Source of the DNA: Mugil cephalus
Taxonomy: Eukaryota; Chordata; Actinopteri; Mugiliformes; Mugilidae
Direction of reading: 5' to 3'
Assembly (NCBI RefSeq): GCF_022458985.1
Contig: NC_061779.1
Location: forward strand, 13,003,001 to 13,067,000
DNA: 64,000 nucleotides
Below the pieces are notes generated by a model. The model searched no databases. It was not told where the DNA came from and saw only the letters and a list, made by a program, of their open reading frames with translations. The first letter of the stretch is position 1, and the number at the start of each line of letters is the position of its first letter. This document shows, piece after piece, positions 56,101 through 64,000 of this stretch. Position numbers and translations under genes: made by a program.

Positions 56101-57330
56101 TGACGCGGTACAGACACACACTTCACACCCGATCATTCAACACAGCCATGCCACCTTTGCTTCCGGTTAGCAGCCCTCCAATGCTCATTTTTGTGTAAAG
56201 ACATGTAAGCGAATGGAATATCCTCAGCTCTGAGGTCAGACTGCGTTTCTGTCGGATATCAGAAATCTCCACCTCAGCGACGTCTCTACTGCACCTTCGT
56301 GACATGATTATGACTGAAATGCTTCAAGATGAAATGTATGTTTTAAAGAACATTTCAATCTGCCAGACACCCGAAAGCCAAATTGTGTTACACTCTATGT
56401 GAACTTTTCACAATGCATTTTTGTTTTTCTCCCGTTATCCACGAGGTAACGCAGAGCGTACCCGCTGCACTTTAATCTTAAGAAAAAGTGTGAAATTTGG
56501 CCTTTTTATTCAATTGAGCATCAGATTTTCAGATTATTTGAGCCTGTCTGCGCTCTGGGCATAAAAATCACAGCCCAGTGAAGTTTTATAGCAGAGCATT
56601 TGACTGTTTACACTTTAGTAAAGACAACTGTATTCGAATAATCAGCCAAGATTACTAAAGCCAAGATGCTTGCAGAGATAGCTAGCAGTATTTTTGTTTT
56701 CAGGATTTCAGTGTACATGTCAGTCGGACAGTTTAGTAGTGCAAATGTGTGAGTGCTAATTATTTGGCTTGTTTTTTCCCCTGGCCATGCCACCTAGGTC
56801 ATTTCCCAGTCAAGTAAGATTTTATTTGTTTAGGTCACATGGGAAACAAAGGCTCTCTTTTTGTTCAGTTGGTGCATCAGAGTTGGGAGGATCACGTGTC
56901 CTCCTCTGACATGTAGTTTAGAGGTGTGTGTGTTTGTGCGTGTGCGCTGCTGCCGTATTCATGCGCGTAAACGTGTGTGTGTGTTTGAGCTCTGTCTGAG
57001 GTACAGAGTGTATTCTCAGGTCTAAAGGTCTAAGGAGAGGTATGCAGATACAAAGAAAGCACACCTGTGTAACACACACACACGCGCACAATACTCGCAT
57101 GTGTACGCAGCCACATATACAAACACACCCCAAAAAAAAAAAAAAGGAAGAAAAAAATGACACAGTGATGTGCGCATTCATACCACCCTCAGAGCTGTTT
57201 AAATGTAATATTGTGAAATTTGAACCTGTATTAGGTTGTGGCTATTCTTGGTAACATGTAAACGTAATATAAATGTAAACAGTATATATAAACATTATAT
57301 CTATTTTTGGAATAAATCCAACGTACGGAA
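56101..57330 (+). other. ppp6r2: ppp6r2 3' UTR and poly(A) signal
   Basis: Non-coding sequence after TAA with a GT/CA-rich patch near 56930-57125. AATAAA occurs at 57311-57316. A later AATAAA-type signal (AATAAAG) near 57712 is a possible alternative end. Confidence 0.5.
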
Positions 57331-60300
57331 AGGCGGTCGTTTCGCGGGTTGCAACGTGTGTATCGTATGTGTGTTGTACTGTTGAAATGAGGCAATAATG
57401 ATGTCTGTGTTTCTGTTAATAGGCCAGCATCAGTTCCTGTTCCTTTGCTACATGCTTCCTACGTGGAGGTTTAGGAGCGTGCATGTTGTGAATGCGGGTG
57501 GGTCGGGTCGTCTGCAGTACGTCTTCCGTAACGTTTACTTTTCTACGATACTTCTCGTTCGTTACAACTTGGGTCTTATTCTCAGTTACAAGATTAATTT
57601 TAAAATGCCTAAAAACCTAAATTCCTTATGTGTGTACATATGTATATACGCACTGCACATTTAGCCAATTTGAGTATAATTTAGTCAAGTTAGGGTGTGA
57701 AAACGAAGGTGAATAAAGTTAAAATAATACCTCACAGTTTAGGAAGAAAAAGCGCTTCATCGTCTGTGAAGAATCGTAGTCGTCCGGTTCATGATGTGTC
57801 CAAAACAAAGCTGAAACGAAAGCAACTGGTTGAAGCTCCTTGAATACGTTTCTATAAAACTCAACTCCCCGCTGAAGAGGCCACTTAGAGGCAAGAGTGA
57901 AATCTCCTCTCGCCAGTTTTTAGCTTTTCTTTTAGATGTACTTTTATATTTTATATCATATTGTTTGCGTTCACACATTTATCCTAGAGCTGAACAAATG
58001 TGTTATTTAATACGGTAGTCAATTGACAAACTATTTTTATAATCAAATTGTTGTTTTTCAGGGGAGAAAATGATAAATGATTTTAGCTGCTGTCTTTGCA
58101 GCTTTAACCATATCTTTGGGTTTTGATTAAATAAATAGAAGTTATCGCATTTTTTTACTCTGTCTTCACAGTTAATCACCTAATCAAAGAAAAAACACAA
58201 AAAACAAAATGAGTCTTGTCCGATTTTCTTATACATGTATAGTCAAACTCAACATTTAGATTCAGTGTCATTGCTTATCTCACAGCTTCAACAAATGCGC
58301 CAATTGTCTTTTCCTTCCTGATACATCATTTGCAGATAGTTCAGATATTTCACATTCATGTCTGCCTGTTAGCCGTCTCGTTCTTCCTGTTGATCACTGT
58401 AATGTGTGCCGTCATTGGCAGATTTGTGTGTGCCGTACTCGAGACATCAAAGACACACAGTCACCCCAGGCGGTTTCTAGAGGTCCAAAACCAATAATGA
58501 AATGAAGCATTGGTTCCTCTGGTAATTGTTGCTGAATTGCCTCATGATATTTCCTGTTACTAACATGTCGTTTTATAGAATCTAATAGAAAATCGAGGCA
58601 AAAACTGTGAAAACCCGAGTTGTAACTGACCAGAATTATCCTTTAAACTTGCGCGTGCCAGACAGTCATGCTTTACTTTCTCCTCGTCTCTTTCTCTTTC
58701 TCAGGGCAGGAGTTGACTTTTAATTGCATATATGCCTATGTAACAATTTACGTAGACGGTCGTATTTATTTTAAGAAGCACTTTTTCGAGAAGCACTTTT
58801 GGTTTGTATTTGGTGACGCTAAGTGCCACCGTATTGTTCCCTTCTCAAAGAGGCGGGAATGACTGACTTGAACGAGTGAATCATGTAGAATACTTTTTTC
58901 TTCTTCTTCTTCTTCTTCGATGCTTTCTGCCAAAGTGTGTCTTCCCACCGGTTTACAACTGGGCATCCACATCTGTGAAGTACTCTCCTTTCTTTGCAGC
59001 GGTCTTTGTTTGATCCCTCTCTCTCGTGTTTGTTTTTTTGTTTTTTGTTTTTTACGTCATGGAGGAGAGGATGACACAAGAAAGAGTTTGAAACCGCCGC
59101 CAGCTTTTATGTGTTCCTTGAGCTGTGTGTAGTGGAACCGCGCAGAGAGAGCTTCGATTGCTTTTTGTCAGGGTCTGTAGAGAAAAACAGGGCTGTTTAT
59201 TTTGTCGAGGTCGTGTACAGGGTCGGAATATTTCATCCCCCCCTCCCTTCGCCCGAGCCTATATAGCGCTGCACCTCGTGTTTATATGCGTCCCCTTCTC
59301 CTCGAGCGGCATAGCTACGGGTAGGTTCTCATTTCACGCGTGACGTCATGGGGTACGATACAGTCATCTTTAAGTGCCGTTACGTTTGCACATTCGTTCA
59401 CCTCGTCGGGTACGTGCTGTATTGTACAGTGTGTTCCCTGAAACTTTAATTGAGAAACCGCGGGTGTTACCGTTGCGTTATACTGCGGCTATTTATTTCT
59501 CACGTTATAACTTTTGGGTACGTGTGCGAGATAAGTTATGGGAAACGAAGGCTGTGTAGTTAACTTTTTTTTTTTTTTTTTTGTAAAGCAAACTGATGCT
59601 GGTGGGTTTTTTTCCATTTAGAGAGTAATGTGTCTGTTACTTGTTGTCAATTTAGCTTGTAAATTCAGATATGCACCTAATAAATATGTCAAAGAAGAAG
59701 CATGGGCCTCTGCTTGTCTCGCACCTACAGTCCGCTGTATGACACACATACACTATAAACACGGGGAGTGTTTACCTAAGGGGCAGGTGAGCAAGAGGAT
59801 TATGTTGCTTCCCAGTCTGTTCTGAGCGCCTACTACACCGTCCTCTCGAAATCAATGCAGCAACCTTCCCACTGCAAACATTAACCTGCGTGTCACATAC
59901 ACTAGATGCGCTGCAGGCGGAGGGGAACTCGCGTAACAGAGATCATGAAGACCCCTCTTTTTTGTTCACGCTCGTCTCATATTCTTAGCAGGTTTCGGCC
60001 CTTGGGCATATCTATATATCGGTGCCCGTACACCTGCGGGTGTGCGATTTCATTCCTCTGGCTTTAGATGTGTGTCATCGCATTCCTGCGTAGTCCGAAG
60101 CGCACACAACGCGGCAGCTGCTCGTCTCCATCTTTTCCACCTCTTTCCACATCCTCACTTTAAAACTATTAATAATAAAAAAGGAAAAAAAAACACCTTT
60201 GTCGTCTGCACCTGCCTCCGTGTGCACACACACACTCATTTTAACAGAGTGGGTGGAAAAGGGAAAGAAGGCGGAGTTGTGTGTGTGTGTTTTTTTCTCT

Positions 60301-60717
60301 CTTTTTTTTAACTTTAAAAAGGGTTGTGGAGAAACCTGCCTGTCTGCTCGGAGCTGAGAGAGGAGGAGCCTGCGGGGTGTGGGACTCCAGACAAAGGAGG
60401 CATAAACACACTGACACTGGATCACTGGAGCAAAAGGAGAGGAAGACGACTGGCAAGCTTCACTTAACAGGGACAGAGACGATCCCCCCAACCCCTGGAC
60501 TACTTGTGCTGTGTTTTGGAAAACTTTTTCTTTTTTTTTGCGTGTGTGTGTGTGTGTTTATCAGCTGTATGGATCTGTTCGTGGGCCGAGAGATGTTTGT
60601 GCTGGAGCAGCGGTTGCCATATGTTCCCCACAGTGTGTAGGAGTGTGTGGGCTTGGTGTGTCTGGGATGGAAAAGTGGGGCTGGCACGACCAACAGCTCC
60701 TCTCTTAGCTTTACGCC
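57331..60717 (+). other. Intergenic and mob2 5' region
   Basis: No coding exon is seen. The sequence grows richer in C/G steps toward 60700. A TATATAG at about 59260 and a TATATAT at about 60011 could be promoter elements but have no further support. The mob2 5' UTR must reach at least some distance left of the ATG at 60718. Confidence 0.4.
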
Positions 60718-63700
60718 ATGGGGGGTTGCCATAGTTACCCCTCGGCAACGAAGGCGGACGAGAAGACTCTCCAGCCTTCTGACTTCAGCAATGACAAAAG
60801 GTGAGTTTTATTTCTCATTTCGCAACTGCCTTCTCACGTTTCACATCAGGAAATCTGTTTTGAATTTCCACCGTCAGCCCCCCCCCCCTTTTTTTTTTTT
60901 AGGAACTTGTGTTTTGAAAGGCCGTACATGAGTAAAAAAAAGAAAAAAACGAAAAAGGAAGCTGGAGTAATCTGTAATTATGGTTAGGAAGAAACCTGAC
61001 TAAAAAGCTGGCTGCACATGGGTTACTGAGGAATGTTCTCCAGATAAGAGTGTGTGTGTGTGTGTGTTGCATATTTGCCTGATGCCATCAGTAATGGTGG
61101 ATTCCTCCAACAGCGGGAACACATGTCGAGAAGTAGTTTGAACCTATTTGAGGAAAAAAGACGTAGAGATAATGGGTTTTATCTCAGTTACTTTGCAAAT
61201 GTTTGCTCTAGGAGGAATCGTTTACAACCAGCTGGCCGCTGCGCCGCCGCCGCCGCGGCCGAGGCTGCTGTTTATTTCACCGTCACGACAGAGAGGAAGG
61301 TCAACAGATGGCCAAGAGCAGGAGAGCAGGGTCAGAGAGGAGTGTGTTTGCACACAAACACAGCATTATAAGTAGCTCTGGGCTCATTGTGTTTTGTGTG
61401 CTGACAACTGGTAGCCAAGAGGCGGTAATGGAGTTAATATCACGGAGGTGGAACGGGACAGGATGTTAACAGCAGAAGTTCCTGTGGACATTGGAGAAGT
61501 TTGTCACGGCTTGACGTGGCCGTACCTCCGCAAAAAGCTAATGTTTACATTCTTTTCTGTCGCTGTTCCTCCCGCTCCGTCCCGGCTGACCTTTACTTTG
61601 AACAAAGACCTCCTGTTTAAACCGTTAAACAAATTCTCCCTGGCCGGCCCTCACCCACCCACCCACACACACACATATATATACACTCCGGGGGGAGTGA
61701 AAAAAAAAAACCCACAGAGAGCTCTGTGTTTTCCTTATCACACCAGACAAGGTCACACCGAGCAAACCCTCAGCTGCCGCGTGTGCGTTGACATCTAAAA
61801 TCTAAGCATGGCAGCTGCCCGGTTCGCTGCGCTTCGAGACGTGCGCTTAACTGCAAAGCGCTGTCTCTTTAAAAGTATTCCAACATGCGTGGAGCCGCGG
61901 ACTACCTCACCTCTCTGCTTTGAATAAAGTCAAATGGTGCTGCCAGTTCGACTTTCCAGTACACTTTCGCAGGCATCACTCGCTCCCGTTCGTGCGCTCG
62001 CGCTCCTCGGCTGTCACAAGTTCCAGCGCTGCTGATTGTGAAGCTCGGCCTGCAGCTTATCAGCAGGTATACGAGCCGATGTAGGAAGGGGAAGGTTTTT
62101 TCCTGGAGCCAGCAGGCCTCAGCGCTGCTGCTCGGCACAGTGTTAGTACTTTCCGCTCTTTGCTCTGCAGCCCTGACCAGTGCAGCAGTCAGCTTCATTA
62201 CCAGCAATTACTCTGGCTCTGTATTGACTGCCTTCATCTCATTAACTGCTGCTCTATTGGAAGCTCGGGTCTGCAGCGTTTCAGCGGTGTTAGTATGTCG
62301 TGCGGGGGCAAGACGAATGAGGGACGGTAAAACGTGGTATCTATCGACTGCAGCAGGAGTAATTAAATCCACTGACCTATCGGTTGTTTTACACAGCGAT
62401 ACTTTCTGTCTCTGCTTCATTAACCCCCCCCCCCCTGCGCTGTCCTTCCCAAGGGGAATTAATAACAATAATCAGGAAGAGAGGCCATATCTGCAGCAGC
62501 AGTTCGTGTGCCAGCGCATCACACACACGGACATCTTCACCCTCATAGCGCTGCCGCCTGGCGTCGACAAGGCAGAGTGGCTTGCCAGCAACAGTAAGTA
62601 CTAACAGATTTCAGCCTGGACCCCCTTCCTCTCTCCCGCTCTCCGTCCTCCCGTGCGCAAACTGCCAAATAAAAGAATACTATGTGCAAGCCGTAATGAT
62701 TGTCTGCTTAATTCCTTCCAGCTGTGGCATTTTTCAAGCACATAAACCTGTTCTCCAGCGCGCTGTCGGAGTTCTGCACTCCCAGCACCTGCCCCAACGC
62801 CTGTGGACCGGGCAACACGTGAGTTATGGAGCATTGTGCAGTTATGATACAGCAGATGACGGTTTTATTTGCCAAGGTGGATCCACAAACACCTCAGTTA
62901 ACGCTATTAAAGCACGGTGCCAAAGCAAACTGTTGACACAGGGGAGTGTGAATTGATAACCAGGATGTTGTTTCTGAGAAGACGTCGCTGCCGAATCCTC
63001 CTCGAGCTCGGTTTAAGTTCTGCCCACCCCCATGACTGTGTTGTTACATACACTGACGGTGCAACAGTAGACATGGAGAAGTAACTCCAGAAGACAGAGC
63101 AAAAACGTATTAAGTAGCTTCTGACATTTCCTCTAAATATCATGTCGAGTTAACACACACTCATCTCACACAATGTGTTTATGATTGGCATACTTCCCTA
63201 TAACACTACAATTCTGGCTCCACTCTACCGGTCACTGCAGAGCTCCAGAAATCGCTCTGTTTACATGAATCATTTTGAATGTTCCAATTTGACTTGAAGT
63301 GCACACATAAATTATCGGCCTTAAATGGCCGTTTTTGCGTACTCCGAATGGGACCTCTATTCGGCTGGCTGACCTAATCACTAGCACATTCGTCCGTGCT
63401 CTCACACGGTTTGTTTACACGTGTAAAGGTTTATTCTGGAAAGTCGGGAATATATGCAAACAGAGACAAATAAACCAGAATTGGCCTTTAAGCGGAATTC
63501 GTACCCAGATCTCGCGCCGTTTGCCAGCAGATGGGTTTCATTTGTCGTCATCCATCACGGATCCTGTTGTTTCCACGCTGTAAACAGCCGCCGTGTTGTG
63601 TCTTGGTGTTGTCAGGGTTTATTTTTGGACTGACGACCATGGCAGGAAGCTGAAGTGCTCCGCTCCGCTTTACTTCGACTATGCCATGTCGTACATTCAG

Positions 63701-64000
63701 GATCTGCTGACTGATGAAGACGTGTTCCCCACAAAAGCAGGTGAGCTGCATTTATAAGTCACATGTGCTGCGTTCACACGCACATCGTGTTCCGGTTTCA
63801 CTTTTAAGCCCTCGTTTTTCTGTTTCTCAGGCTCCGTGTTTCCTACCGGCTTCTTCCTTCTGGTCCAGAAGGTGTTTTTGCTGTTGTTCAGGACTCTCGC
63901 TCACATTTACTGGGCTCACTACAGAGAGGCGCTCGCGCTGGGCCTGCACCCCCACCTCAACACACTTTTCACGCACCTCACTCTCTTCTGCCGGCAGCAT
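60718..64000 (+). CDS. mob2: MOB kinase activator 2-type protein (3' end outside window)
   Basis: Five exons in phase: 60718-60800, 62454-62593, 62722-62818, 63616-63740, 63831-64000 (continues). Intron 1 is about 1.65 kb. The MOB fold is clear: EWLASNT, FFKHINL, SEFCTPSTC, YFWTDDHGRKLKCSAP, TDEDVFPTK, and LAHIYWAH followed by LNTLF. The zinc ligands are the two cysteines in EFCTPSTC and two histidines in AHIYWAH. MOB2 is favoured over MOB1 and MOB3 by EWLASNT, TDEDVFPTK and IYWAH. MOB2 binds the N-terminal region of NDR kinases STK38 and STK38L and competes with MOB1. The first exon encodes MGGCHS, a possible myristoylation site. Exon 2 must start at 62454 to keep phase. It is diverged enough to be a fish-specific paralogue. 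Confidence 0.9.
60801..62453 (+). other. mob2: mob2 intron 1
   Basis: Contains T/A and C homopolymer runs and a GT run near 61050. Open frames at 61054-61371 and 62038-62453 have no family motif. The end of the second runs into exon 2 by chance. Confidence 0.6.

Noticed and set aside
61054-61371. 105-codon ORF in mob2 intron 1
   Set aside because: Low-complexity GCC/Ala stretch, no homology pattern, and the flanking mob2 exons already join in phase.
62038-62453. 188-codon ORF running into mob2 exon 2
   Set aside because: Only the part from 62454 has MOB-like sequence; upstream translation has no family pattern and a clear acceptor ends at 62453.

Overview
The window is vertebrate nuclear DNA and almost certainly comes from a ray-finned (teleost) fish. 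Genes are split into many short exons with GT-AG introns. The introns hold fish-type interspersed repeats: Tc1-like relics, a Penelope-like retroelement, hAT-like elements, AATC-tailed and GATGA-tailed repeats. The proteins are vertebrate orthologues. All gene names rest on my reading of translated exons against remembered family features. No database search was run.

Layout from left to right. 115-219 (+) is the last coding exon of calumenin, followed by a long 3' UTR. 1741-2206 holds two decayed Tc1 transposase copies in tandem. 3213-8873 (-) is a 14-exon cadherin-related gene, best matched to the CDHR5 type: signal peptide, about four cadherin repeats, one membrane segment and a long Pro/Ser/Thr tail. 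12174-30403 (+) is a 46-exon kielin/chordin-like gene (kcp): thrombospondin N-terminal-like domain, coiled coil, about 24 von Willebrand C modules, then VWD, C8 and TIL domains. 31818-38072 (+) is a 19-exon gene for a coiled-coil protein that I do not recognise; one intron carries a broken Penelope-like element. 39785-43903 (-) is dnaja2 (9 exons, 412 residues, complete). 47835-56100 (+) is ppp6r2, with non-coding leader exons ending at 46464 and 47643. 60718-64000 (+) is the 5' part of a mob2-type gene that runs off the window.

No operon-like logic applies; these are independent genes. Calumenin and DNAJA2 are chaperone or secretory-pathway factors. The cadherin and KCP are cell-surface or extracellular proteins, and KCP modulates BMP/TGF-beta ligands. 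PPP6R2 scaffolds protein phosphatase 6 and MOB2 binds NDR kinases. The calu and kcp pair matches human 7q32, while the human counterparts of the other genes are, as far as I recall, on other chromosomes. The unrecognised gene and dnaja2 are tail to tail with about 180 bp between the stop codon and the dnaja2 poly(A) signal. dnaja2 and ppp6r2 are head to head across about 2.4 kb occupied mostly by a nested transposon.

The most useful second-look items are the unrecognised gene, the exon logic of the VWC array, a long GT repeat directly against a kcp splice acceptor, a GC-AG intron, a possible ppp6r2 microexon, a lipidation-like N terminus on MOB2, and several mobile-element relics. I saw no novel biological system beyond these.
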